From contig QNDJ01000025.1 in the NCBI GenBank assembly GCA_003644825.1, positions 1 through 10,628 of the forward strand: a DNA stretch of 10,628 nucleotides, written 5' to 3'. Below are positions 1 to 7,934 of this stretch, one piece after another (position 1 is the stretch's first letter; each line of letters begins with the position of its first letter). The stretch comes from B21-G16 sp003644825 [NCBI: Candidatus Zhuqueibacterota bacterium]. GTDB taxonomy: Bacteria; SM23-31; B21-G16. The notes beneath the pieces were generated by a model. That model worked only from the letters and a program-made list of their open reading frames with translations. It made no database searches and was not told the DNA's origin. A program made the position numbers and the translations under genes.

Positions 1-1
1 A

Positions 2-2710
2 AATATATGGATTGGTACAGAAGATGGTTTATACAGATATTCAAAAAACGGATTAAAACATTTCAATAAAAAAAATGGACTGATCGATAACAGGGTTTTA
101 TCTTTAATGGAAGATTCCGAGCACAATATATGGATAGGAACCTTTGAAGGACTGAGTAAAATAAAGAACGATAAAATAACAAATTATACCAAAAAAAACG
201 GGCTCCCTGATAATATAATAATATCAATGTTTGAAGACAGAGAAAAAGTTAAATGGTTTGGTACAAATGGAGGTGGTGTATCCAAACTTGCCTGTGAAAT
301 GTTCCTGAATATTACCGGTGAAAATGGTTTAAAAGATGAACTTATACTGGCTATTGAACAGGATAAAAACGGTAATTACTGGTTTGGTTCTTATAATGGA
401 GGAATTACTGTTTTTGATGGAAAAAAATTTAAATATTATACAGAAAAGGATAGTCTACTTGACAATAGAATCTGGAGCATTAAAAGAGACTCAAAAGGAA
501 ATATGTGGATAGGTTCTGAAAAAGGAATTACTAAATATGATGGGAAAAAGTTCACCCATTTTATAAAAAAATCCAGCGGATTTCCCATCCCAATATTTTC
601 AATAATAGCAGGTAAAAAAGGAAACATCTGGTTAGCAACCGGAATAGGTCCCATTAAATTCGACGGGAAAAAATTTATTAACTGTGAAACCGATACCAAC
701 TTTAAAGATTTAGCCTGGTCAATTTTTCAGGATTCAAAAGGAGATATCTGGGTTGGCACTAACTCAAAAGGTGTTTATAATCTGGCAAATCATAAATTCC
801 ATTTTAATGAAAAAAATGGTCTGCCCAATAACTTAGTCAGGTCAATATTTGAAGACCATAAAGGTAATCTGTGGTTCGGAACAAATGAGGGTTTAGCAAA
901 ATATGATGGCAAAAAATTAACCACCTTCACCAAAAAAGACGGTCTCTCAGATAATACCTGTTACTCCATCATTGAAGACAATAACCATAACCTGTGGATA
1001 GGAACAAATCAGGGGCTGAACAAAATCAATTTAGATTACAAGAAAATATCATTTATCAACTATAATGTCAACGATGGACTTATTTCAAATGAACTGAACA
1101 GCAGAAGCTGCTACCTTGATGATAAAGGATATCTATGGTTCGGGTCTACAAGAGGAGTTATAAAATGTAATCCTGAAAAAGATATAATAAATACTAATCC
1201 ACCTCCGATATACATTGAAAACTTTATTGTTAACAATGAAAATATTCCCTTTGAAAACAAAATCAAATTAAAGCATTTTCAGAATAATATAATGATTGAA
1301 TTCTTTTCTTTAACGTTTATTTCTGAATCAAATATAAAATATTATTACAGATTAAAGGGATTGTCTGATGAATGGAACAATACTTCTAACAGGAAATTTG
1401 CTGTTTTCAACCACCTGTCGCCGGGAAAATATGAGTTCGATGTATACGCTATGAATAAATACGGTATCGCAAGTAAAAAAACAGCTCGCCTGTTCTTCAC
1501 AATTACACCACCTTTCTGGAAAAGCTCCTGGTTTTTAAGCCTATCTACTATCCTATTTATAGGATGTATTTTTATAGGATATCGATACAGGGTAAATTCT
1601 ATAAAGAGAAAATCCCACATTGAACAACAACTGTTTGATGCACAGAAAATAAAAGAATCTGAAGAAAAATATAGAAAACTAATTGAACAATCACCAAATG
1701 CCGTTTTTATTACAGACTGCGATGGAAAATTCGTTGATTCAAACAATCGAACGTTAGAAATTCTTGGTTATTCAAATGAAGAGCTCTTCAGATTAAACAT
1801 TAAAGAACTCTTTTCCAAAGAATGCAAAAAAGAAGGATTGAAAAAAATTGTAGAAATCTCTTCAGGAAAAGATTTATTAACATTCGAGAGCGAATTTGTA
1901 AAAAAGGATAAAACTGTTCTACCGGTTGAGCTTTCTCTATCATCGCTGGAACTCGGTAGTAAAAAGTATATACAGTTTGTAATGAACGATATTTCTGAAA
2001 GAAAAGAAATCCAGAATAAACTTATCCAGACTGAAAAATTAGCTTCCATAGGAACTCTTGTTTCAGGTGTAGCTCACGAGTTGAATAACCCATTAGCCAT
2101 AATTTCCGGTTATTCTGAACTTCTATTAAAGGATTCCAGCCTGAACGATAAAAACAAAGAAAGAGCTCAAAAAATAAAACTTAACACTGAAAGATGTGCT
2201 CATATTATCGAAAACCTTTTAGGATTCTCAAGAAGAAAAGAACCAGAAAAAAGAGAGATTAATATAAATGAACTCATCGATAAAACTGTTGAATTAAGGG
2301 AGTATCAACTGAAAGTAAATAACATTTTAATTAAAAAGAATTATCACAGTGATATACCCAGTGTTTTTTGTGACCCGGACCAGCTTCAGCAGGTATTTCT
2401 GAACCTCATTAACAATGCTTTTGAGGCTATGTATGAATTCAATAAAAGAGGTATCCTCGAAATTAAAACATATTCAAAAAATGGTAGCGTATATATTGAA
2501 TTCATAGATGATGGGCCAGGAATCAGTAAGGAAATTCAATCTAAAATTTTTGACCCTTTCTTTACAACAAAGGAAATAGGTAAAGGAACAGGTCTTGGAC
2601 TCAGTGTATGCTACGGTATCATAAAAGAACATAACGGAGAAATATTTATTGATACTTACAGGGAAAAAGGAGCCAGGTTTATAATCAGACTTCCCGCCGG
2701 CAACAAATGA
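2..2710 (+). CDS. Membrane sensor histidine kinase with Reg_prop beta-propeller repeats, Y_Y_Y, PAS, HisKA and HATPase_c domains (5' end outside window)
   Basis: The frame is open from base 2 and the first visible codons already encode a propeller blade (NIWIGTEDGLYRY), so the ATG at 107 is internal and the gene is 5'-truncated by the window. About ten blades with the W-[IFVL]-[GA]-[TS] signature recur every ~40 residues up to about base 1180. A full sensor of this family usually carries about 14 blades and a signal peptide, so some are missing on the left. Then follow a Y_Y_Y domain (about 1200-1500, YYYRLKGLSDEW), one membrane span (about 1528-1584), a short helical linker, a PAS domain (about 1660-2010), HisKA with the phospho-acceptor His at codon 2075-2077 (AHELNNP), and an ATPase domain with N box (LINNAFEAM), G1 (DDGPGIS), F (FDPFFTTK) and G2 (GTGLGLS) boxes. 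The protein ends after the ATPase, with no receiver or AraC domain, so it is not the hybrid form. Known family role: extracytoplasmic ligand sensing and phosphorylation of a response regulator. No partner regulator is in view. Confidence 0.95.
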   Translation, partial: NIWIGTEDGLYRYSKNGLKHFNKKNGLIDNRVLSLMEDSEHNIWIGTFEGLSKIKNDKITNYTKKNGLPDNIIISMFEDREKVKWFGTNGGGVSKLACEMFLNITGENGLKDELILAIEQDKNGNYWFGSYNGGITVFDGKKFKYYTEKDSLLDNRIWSIKRDSKGNMWIGSEKGITKYDGKKFTHFIKKSSGFPIPIFSIIAGKKGNIWLATGIGPIKFDGKKFINCETDTNFKDLAWSIFQDSKGDIWVGTNSKGVYNLANHKFHFNEKNGLPNNLVRSIFEDHKGNLWFGTNEGLAKYDGKKLTTFTKKDGLSDNTCYSIIEDNNHNLWIGTNQGLNKINLDYKKISFINYNVNDGLISNELNSRSCYLDDKGYLWFGSTRGVIKCNPEKDIINTNPPPIYIENFIVNNENIPFENKIKLKHFQNNIMIEFFSLTFISESNIKYYYRLKGLSDEWNNTSNRKFAVFNHLSPGKYEFDVYAMNKYGIASKKTARLFFTITPPFWKSSWFLSLSTILFIGCIFIGYRYRVNSIKRKSHIEQQLFDAQKIKESEEKYRKLIEQSPNAVFITDCDGKFVDSNNRTLEILGYSNEELFRLNIKELFSKECKKEGLKKIVEISSGKDLLTFESEFVKKDKTVLPVELSLSSLELGSKKYIQFVMNDISERKEIQNKLIQTEKLASIGTLVSGVAHELNNPLAIISGYSELLLKDSSLNDKNKERAQKIKLNTERCAHIIENLLGFSRRKEPEKREININELIDKTVELREYQLKVNNILIKKNYHSDIPSVFCDPDQLQQVFLNLINNAFEAMYEFNKRGILEIKTYSKNGSVYIEFIDDGPGISKEIQSKIFDPFFTTKEIGKGTGLGLSVCYGIIKEHNGEIFIDTYREKGARFIIRLPAGNK

Positions 2711-2825
2711 AATGTTTAAAAAAAAATACAGTGTAAACCCGGTGAAAATTCCGGATTATTGAATTAATAATTTCAAAAAGACTTAAATCAAAAATAAAAA
2801 ATATACCGAAATAAGATAACCATAG

Positions 2826-2933
2826 ATTGTAGGGAAACTCTAATTTTATCGATTTTCATTGGTCAGGCAGGGATGCCTGACCTACAATTCGCACTCTATT
2901 ACGTCTGTAGAACGAGCACTCGTTTATAAATAG
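2826..2933. repeat. Cluster of small palindromes in the kinase-ogt spacer
   Basis: In the 294-bp spacer a perfect 9-bp stem, GGTCAGGCA (2861-2869) with TGCCTGACC (2874-2882), encloses a GGGA loop. It is framed by a longer-range repeat, ATTGTA (2826-2831) with TACAAT (2883-2888). Next to it, AACGAG (2911-2916) pairs with CTCGTT (2919-2924) inside the flanking pair CTATT (2896-2900) and AATAG (2929-2933). There is no T-tract, so a simple terminator is not supported. These look like compact REP-type elements. The rest of the spacer (2711-2825, 2934-3004) is AT-rich with nothing I can name. Confidence 0.5.
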
Positions 2934-3004
2934 TTTTTACACAGTCTAAATAAAACTGGATTTACTGCTGTAATTTTCTTACCTTTTTATAAACAGGTCT
3001 AAAA

Positions 3005-3490
3005 ATGAAAAATTTAAGAAACGTTAATAGTGAACTATTTTTAAAGAATATTTCAATAAAAAGTTCAGAAAAGGGAATAAAATCCATAACATTCGTAAGG
3101 AATAATGATGAAAAAATACCAGATGTTGAATCTTCAGAAATAAAAAAGGCATACAGGGAAATTGAAGAATACCTTAAAGGAAAAAGAAAAAAATTTACCG
3201 TAGAACCTGACTTTACAGGTATCCCGGAATTTTATAGAAAAGTGTACAAAATTGCTATGGAAATACCTTACGGAGAAACAAGAACTTACGGATGGATTGC
3301 TAAAAAGACTGGAAAAGAAAAAGCAAGTAGAGCTGTAGGAAATGCCCTGGCAAAAAATCCTTACCTGCTGGTCGTTCCCTGCCACAGAATTATAAAAAGT
3401 GACGGGTCTCCTGGCGGGTTCGGAATAGGTATTGATTGGAAAATGTTTCTTCTCAATCTGGAAAAGAAATTCAAAAACAAAAGTGAATGA
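3005..3490 (+). CDS. ogt: Methylated-DNA--protein-cysteine S-methyltransferase (O6-alkylguanine-DNA alkyltransferase)
   Basis: Suicide DNA-repair protein that moves the alkyl group from O6-alkylguanine in DNA to its own cysteine. The 161-residue product has the family's C-terminal domain: the entry motif IPYGETRTYG, the DNA-binding helix with the base-flipping arginine (ASRAVGNALAKNP), the active-site PCHRI with Cys126 (codon 3380-3382), and the closing GGFG...K..LL.LE segment. The N-terminal ~75 residues are the small variable domain typical of short Ogt-type enzymes, and there is no Ada regulatory domain. The ATG at 3005 is preceded by AGGT at 2995-2998 with 6-nt spacing, an acceptable ribosome site. 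The gene stands alone, 294 bp after the kinase on the same strand and convergent with the cluster to its right. No inducible regulatory site is recognisable. Function is confident; the choice of symbol (ogt rather than mgt/adaB-like naming) is by family only. Confidence 0.95.
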   Translation: MKNLRNVNSELFLKNISIKSSEKGIKSITFVRNNDEKIPDVESSEIKKAYREIEEYLKGKRKKFTVEPDFTGIPEFYRKVYKIAMEIPYGETRTYGWIAKKTGKEKASRAVGNALAKNPYLLVVPCHRIIKSDGSPGGFGIGIDWKMFLLNLEKKFKNKSE

Positions 3491-3766
3491 GTTATCATTT
3501 TCTCCATTAAGCTTAAATGAAAGAACTTAATAGGTCAGCCATCAAGATATAACTTATCTGACAGGTAGAAAAGACAAATCAAACCTATTTGCATTTCTTT
3601 TGTTTTCATAAAACTTCGTCTAAACCCTCTTGAAATGAAATTTTAAAGGTCGTTAAAAACCTGTGATTGGATGTTTTATGTTATCAATATTTTTAAATTT
3701 CAGATAATCTTCTACGAGCTTTGTTTTCTTATATTTTATACAACACAGTAATGCACAGGACTATGT

Positions 3767-4072
3767 TTAAAAATCCTTCATAGCATCTTCAACACCAGCA
3801 GGTAATGAACCATAATGACCTCTATTGCCCGCATAACCCATATCTCCAAAATCGCCAGGATTACCTTTTAATATTTTTATGCTAAAGTTTTCCCCTATTT
3901 CTTTAAGAACATGACCATCATCTGTAATTTCACCTATATACTCGCCTTCTTCAATTGAATAAACTTTATTATCTTCTATATAACCAATAGGTCGTCCATC
4001 TCTATGGACAAGCCAATCACCTTCAATTCTTGCTATATGTTCACCTGTATTCTTATAAATTAAATTAATCAC
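3767..4072 (-). CDS. Small beta-repeat protein, possibly of the '4-fold beta flower' type, with glycine-rich tail; function unknown
   Basis: This 101-codon frame starts at GTG (4072-4070), with a strong Shine-Dalgarno (AAGGAG, 4080-4085) 7 nt upstream. The first ~70 residues fall into four short similar units of about 14-18 residues, each with a turn and a G-x-x-I strand: TGEHIARIEG, DGRPIGYIED, EGEYIGEITD and GENFSIKI. That periodicity fits a small four-fold beta domain like the one databases call '4-fold beta flower protein'; I make this assignment from memory of the pattern, not from a search. The last ~30 residues are glycine- and aromatic-rich (GNPGDFGDMGYAGNRGHYG) and probably flexible. 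There is no signal peptide or membrane span. It lies 56 bp after res on the same strand, so it may be the last gene of the restriction/AbiE transcript or have its own promoter. A role is not known. It is a real gene judging by its ribosome site, internal repeats and lack of overlap. Confidence 0.75.
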   Translation of the reverse strand: MINLIYKNTGEHIARIEGDWLVHRDGRPIGYIEDNKVYSIEEGEYIGEITDDGHVLKEIGENFSIKILKGNPGDFGDMGYAGNRGHYGSLPAGVEDAMKDF

Positions 4073-4078
4073 ATTTTA

Positions 4079-4085
4079 TCTCCTT
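4079..4085 (-). promoter_or_regulatory. Shine-Dalgarno site deciding the GTG start of the small beta-repeat gene, with an overlapping ATG-TGA start-stop
   Basis: On the minus strand AAGGAGA is followed by ATAAAATGTGATT. The in-frame start is GTG (4072-4070), 7 nt from GGAG. The ATG that overlaps it (4074-4072) is out of frame and is followed at once by TGA (4071-4069), so it cannot encode anything. The site therefore supports the GTG start and leaves a minimal start-stop codon pair competing for the same ribosome site. Confidence 0.7.
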
Positions 4086-4128
4086 AAAAATTGAAAATTA
4101 TGAATAAAAATTATTAATATCACTGTAT

Positions 4129-7100
4129 TTAAATAATACACTGGAATATTTTTTTCACCAAATCATCATCTTCCATAAATAAGATATGGCGTTTTTCGAA
4201 CTCCTGCTTTGGCATATTTCCTTCTCCGAATTTCTTCTTTATCTCGTTGTATTTAGACACCGATAAAATCAACGATTCAAGCCTTAGTTTATGGTGTATC
4301 TTATTAATCTTTAACTCCTTCTCAATTTCCTTTATACTTTTATAAAGTTGTATCTTGTCATCGTTAAAATTACTAAGATTTAGTATGCCCTTTGGATCAA
4401 TAAAGACCATTGTCTGTTTGCTATTCTCTTTTACCCACATTATAAAATCAGGATAAAAGCCCGATGTTTGGAAAAATTTCACTCCTCTTTTTGAAAGGTT
4501 TCTCAAGAGAAATATCTCTTTATCTTTGATTTTGCTTTTCTTAAGATAATCTCTTAATTTTTTCACAAATCTTGTCTCTCCCTCATTTAATCTTGCGGGC
4601 TCTGATTTTATGAACTCCTTATGCTTATCATATACTACCAGGGGTGTATATAAATGCCTATCGAAGTGTATTGTGGGAATCTCATCAAAATCCTTTTGAT
4701 ATAGTTTATCTACCTGTTTCAGAAGTTTTTTTATCTTTTCTATTTCTCTTTTCCTTTCTATTTTTTCTTTTTTATCCTTAGGGACTTCTATTTTCAATGT
4801 ATAGTAATCATAACTAAAATTTTCGTCTTCTTTTACCAGGGGGAAAAGTTGCAATTGTTTCGTCTCAGTCTGTCTTAATTTATAGTTGTAAAACTTATCA
4901 ATGTAATTCTTTAAGACTACCAGAATAATCTCTTCCAAATGGTCTAAATCAGTAAAACTTTTTAGTTTAATTTGTTCAGGAAAAGCATAAACTTCGTAGA
5001 GCTGACTTCTTATTATCTCCTGCAATATATCTTTATGAAGCCTTAAGTTGAAAAATCCCTTGCTGATTTTATAATTGAGTATTTTGAGATAGATTCCATT
5101 CCAGTTTAGAAGATCGATATAATCGCCAAAATCTGTTTTACTTACCTTTGTTTCACTTATCGTAGTTTCCAATCCATGAGCAATTTTAACCATCGGCCGT
5201 ATATCAATCTTAATTCTTCTTAAAAGTTCCTCATCAGTTTCAAGTTCTATAAAATGATTTGTAAAATCAAAGTCCCTATCAGTTTTAAGAGTGTATAAAT
5301 TCTTCCATTTTGTTTCATCTAACCGTTTGATAGGTAGTTTTATTTCCTCATACTCAACCTCTTCCTTTCTTATAGTTTCAAGGAATGAGTTTATATAATC
5401 AGCATTTAAGCCAAATATGTTAAGTGTTTCAAGGGATTTAATCTGATAATTATTTTCCTCACTTCTCCTAAGGGAAAAGTTTCTTCCTTTAAGCCTGACA
5501 CCCCTACCAAATAGTTGTATTATTTGAGGCCCTTCACCTTTACCCATATTAATGAGCCCCATGGAACATACACGCCAGCTATCCCATCCTTCAATGAATT
5601 TCTTTGCCCCTATAAGTATATTGATATTTGAATTATTCTCGTTTATCCGTTCAAAGAGAGATGGAGTAAAACGGTCTTGTTTTTCCTCAAATCCACTTTT
5701 TGTTAACAATTTTCGGAACCTTGAAACATCTCCAATATTTATAACTCCAAAATACTCTCCTTCGCCAATTTTTAATCCTATTTCTCCATCTGCTGACTTT
5801 AGGTCATAAAGTTGCAGTGTTCCACCATTTGCATTGAACAATCTTACATAAATATCATTTATTTGTAAATCTGTTTTTCTTATATACTGGAATCTATCCT
5901 TGAAAATATCATTTCCATCCTGGTCAAGCAAACCCGATTTTCCATTGAGGATTTTAGCAATATTGTTTTCTAAAAATTTTCTATCTTCTATTATCTTCTT
6001 TAGAAATAGAACCACTTTTAGAACATCTGAATTTATTCCTTTACCTGATACCTTACTTCCAATAAAAGCCCATAGAGGTTTTTCTACAAGGTATTCCCTA
6101 AATTCACCTTTATGTTCTTCATAAAGAACAGATTGTTCATAAAAGGAAAGAAGATTCGCAGTTAAAATAAGGTCGTTATAATTTTTTGTAAAACTATCCT
6201 CTCTTAAGTTGTATACATAAAAATCCTTTCCATAACCATCTTCATAAAAATATTTGTAAGAATAATCAAAAACTATTGCTTTTGAGTATTCCTCTAATAG
6301 GTCCTTATTTTTCTCACTGATTACCTGTCCAAATGTAGCACTATATTCAAAAACAAAGCCATTTTTTCCTAAATCTTCTCGTAATTTTTTCCATATATGT
6401 TCTTCAGTTGTCTGCCCTTTATGCCCTTCATCAATAAATACAAGATTTCGCCCTTCAAAATAACCTGTCTCTATTCTAACACCTGCACCCTTTTTCTCCT
6501 CTGTAAGCTTATGAATATCAATTATAAATACCTGATCCTTATATAGAGTTAAACTATCAGGATTTTCTGAATATAGTCTGCATGGAATACCACTTTTTTG
6601 CATTTCATTATAATGCTGTTTTGATAGCCCTTCGTTCGGTGTTACCAGAATTATGTTATCCAAAGGTTGTATATCATACTTTAAGAACTGCCAGTAATTT
6701 ATGTGCATTATCAGGGTCTTACCACTTCCTGTTGCCATCCAGTAAGCAAGTTTTTTGAGATCTTTTTCTTCAAAATGAGGAATATCTATTCTTTCTGATT
6801 TATTATACTCCACCAAAAAAGAATTCAGTTCACCCAAGAATTCTTGCTTTTTGTTGAAATACCTATCAAGGAAAATCTCTGAAAATAAAACCGCTAAGTA
6901 CTGGAAATATTTTAATACTATATTCTCTCTTCTATAGTTAGATAATTTCTCAGAATACTCTTTTATTGCTCTGTCATATTGCAGGAGAACATTTAAGTCT
7001 ATTCTCAGATTTTCCAGTCCAATTAAAGTATCAACGAAAAAACTCTTTCCATCATTATCAAAACCTTCTTTCTTGTTTTTAAGTTCATCTCTTAAGTCGG

Positions 7101-7167
7101 AGATACTATTTACTCCGAACAGTGAAAGAAGATATTTATTTAAAATGAGATATTTTTCTAAGCGCAT
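4129..7167 (-). CDS. res: Type III restriction-modification system restriction subunit Res (SF2 helicase/translocase with C-terminal PD-(D/E)xK nuclease)
   Basis: ATP-dependent restriction subunit that acts in complex with Mod and cuts DNA after meeting unmethylated recognition sites. Superfamily 2 motifs appear in order: Walker A ATGSGKT (residues 145-151), motif II DEGH (246-249), motif III SAT (276-278), motif V EGWDSWR (526-532) and motif VI QLFGRGVRLKG (551-561). Near the C-terminus is the nuclease core, PD at 906-907 followed by DPK at 924-926. The length of 1012 residues is in the usual Res range and no catalytic residue looks lost, so the enzyme should be active. The ATG at 7165-7167 lies inside the end of the upstream AbiEii gene (10-nt overlap) with an AAAGG-type ribosome site in that gene, pointing to co-transcription and probable translational coupling. 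It is separated from its partner mod by the AbiE pair. A stand-alone defence helicase-nuclease is the alternative, but the nearby Mod makes type III Res much more likely. Confidence 0.92.
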   Translation of the reverse strand: MRLEKYLILNKYLLSLFGVNSISDLRDELKNKKEGFDNDGKSFFVDTLIGLENLRIDLNVLLQYDRAIKEYSEKLSNYRRENIVLKYFQYLAVLFSEIFLDRYFNKKQEFLGELNSFLVEYNKSERIDIPHFEEKDLKKLAYWMATGSGKTLIMHINYWQFLKYDIQPLDNIILVTPNEGLSKQHYNEMQKSGIPCRLYSENPDSLTLYKDQVFIIDIHKLTEEKKGAGVRIETGYFEGRNLVFIDEGHKGQTTEEHIWKKLREDLGKNGFVFEYSATFGQVISEKNKDLLEEYSKAIVFDYSYKYFYEDGYGKDFYVYNLREDSFTKNYNDLILTANLLSFYEQSVLYEEHKGEFREYLVEKPLWAFIGSKVSGKGINSDVLKVVLFLKKIIEDRKFLENNIAKILNGKSGLLDQDGNDIFKDRFQYIRKTDLQINDIYVRLFNANGGTLQLYDLKSADGEIGLKIGEGEYFGVINIGDVSRFRKLLTKSGFEEKQDRFTPSLFERINENNSNINILIGAKKFIEGWDSWRVCSMGLINMGKGEGPQIIQLFGRGVRLKGRNFSLRRSEENNYQIKSLETLNIFGLNADYINSFLETIRKEEVEYEEIKLPIKRLDETKWKNLYTLKTDRDFDFTNHFIELETDEELLRRIKIDIRPMVKIAHGLETTISETKVSKTDFGDYIDLLNWNGIYLKILNYKISKGFFNLRLHKDILQEIIRSQLYEVYAFPEQIKLKSFTDLDHLEEIILVVLKNYIDKFYNYKLRQTETKQLQLFPLVKEDENFSYDYYTLKIEVPKDKKEKIERKREIEKIKKLLKQVDKLYQKDFDEIPTIHFDRHLYTPLVVYDKHKEFIKSEPARLNEGETRFVKKLRDYLKKSKIKDKEIFLLRNLSKRGVKFFQTSGFYPDFIMWVKENSKQTMVFIDPKGILNLSNFNDDKIQLYKSIKEIEKELKINKIHHKLRLESLILSVSKYNEIKKKFGEGNMPKQEFEKRHILFMEDDDLVKKIFQCII

Positions 7168-7934
7168 ATTTCTTTTACCTTTTCAATAACATTTTCAAAG
7201 ACAAAATTAAAGTCAGGTAATTGATTAAACTGGTGGATAAGCGAACTATTCCATGCATTTTTAAAATCATTTGTTCTATCTTTAAGTGATAAAATATCAA
7301 TTTTAACTTTTTTTATTTCACATTTTCTGTTAATTATATCAAGAAGATCGTTAATATTATATATTCTAAAAAAATACCATACATCATATAAGTCTCTGGG
7401 TCTTGTTCTTTCAAAAAGCGCACGAACTTTTTCAGCTACAATCTCTTCTAATGAATAGGTATTTATCCGGGCTTCAAATGAATCAGAATATGGATGGATT
7501 ATCTTTCTATTTTCTATTGGTAATAATACCTTCTCTTTATGATAACCTGTTATATCAAGCTTGATTTTGATAGGAACACTACCTCTTTTTATTATGGAAA
7601 AATATATATTTGCAGTGAAACCATTAATATTTTCTTCAAGTTGAATTTCTTCTCTAAATTCTATTCCACTATCTTCTTTTGCCTTGATAATAGCGTTTTC
7701 AATTGCATTTATTATATCCTTCTTCCCGGTTTTTTCTAAAAGTGTGAAATCAAGATCATCTGAAAATCTGTAACCTTGCACATAGATTTTTCTTATCCCA
7801 GTCCCACCTTTTAAAGCCATTTTAATTTCAAATAAATTCTTTAAAATCCAGTTCTGTGCATAATCTCTTTCTATAGTAGTTTCAGGAACTCCACTTTCCC
7901 TTGCTTTATTTCTTATTTCTATAGTAGAAATCAT
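7158..7934 (-). CDS. abiEii: AbiEii-type nucleotidyltransferase toxin of a type IV toxin-antitoxin system
   Basis: DUF1814/COG2253-family nucleotidyltransferase. Visible motifs are the nucleotide-binding GGTGIRK (residues 43-49), the metal-binding SDDLDF with Asp60 and Asp62 (58-63), a further acidic strand IKLDITG (Asp127), and the family's C-terminal signature with Lys169 and RPRDLYDVW (178-186). Characterised relatives (AbiEii, the MenT toxins) transfer nucleotides to RNA acceptors, in the MenT case tRNA 3' ends, and halt growth; for this protein that is inference. At 258 residues it is somewhat shorter than well-studied AbiEii toxins, but all the catalytic motifs are present. The ATG overlaps the antitoxin stop in ATGA (7931-7934), and the end overlaps the res start by 10 nt, so the gene is physically welded to both neighbours. 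The AbiEi-type gene directly upstream supports the toxin assignment over a generic nucleotidyltransferase. Confidence 0.9.
   Translation of the reverse strand: MISTIEIRNKARESGVPETTIERDYAQNWILKNLFEIKMALKGGTGIRKIYVQGYRFSDDLDFTLLEKTGKKDIINAIENAIIKAKEDSGIEFREEIQLEENINGFTANIYFSIIKRGSVPIKIKLDITGYHKEKVLLPIENRKIIHPYSDSFEARINTYSLEEIVAEKVRALFERTRPRDLYDVWYFFRIYNINDLLDIINRKCEIKKVKIDILSLKDRTNDFKNAWNSSLIHQFNQLPDFNFVFENVIEKVKEICA

Noticed and set aside
1345-2049. Reverse-strand open frames inside the kinase, and similar frames opposite ogt, res, abiEii and mod
   Set aside because: They lie antisense to strongly supported genes and show no recognisable domain.
2711-2790. Rho-independent terminator after the sensor kinase (CCGG...CCGG, ATTATT...AATAAT)
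   Set aside because: Stems are short or purely AT, and no U-run follows a GC-rich stem.
2988-2993. TATAAA upstream of ogt as a -10 box
   Set aside because: It lies two bases before the ribosome site, which would leave almost no leader, and the nearest -35-like TTTACT is 21 bp away.
3534-3562. Possible bulged hairpin between the convergent genes (GTCA with TGAC, GATA with TATC) as a bidirectional terminator
   Set aside because: Only two 4-bp stems separated by an 8-nt bulge and no T-tract on either side; too weak to call.
4112-4131. Hairpin over the res stop codon (TGTATT with AATACA)
   Set aside because: A 6-bp AT-rich stem is expected by chance in DNA of this composition, and no terminator features accompany it.
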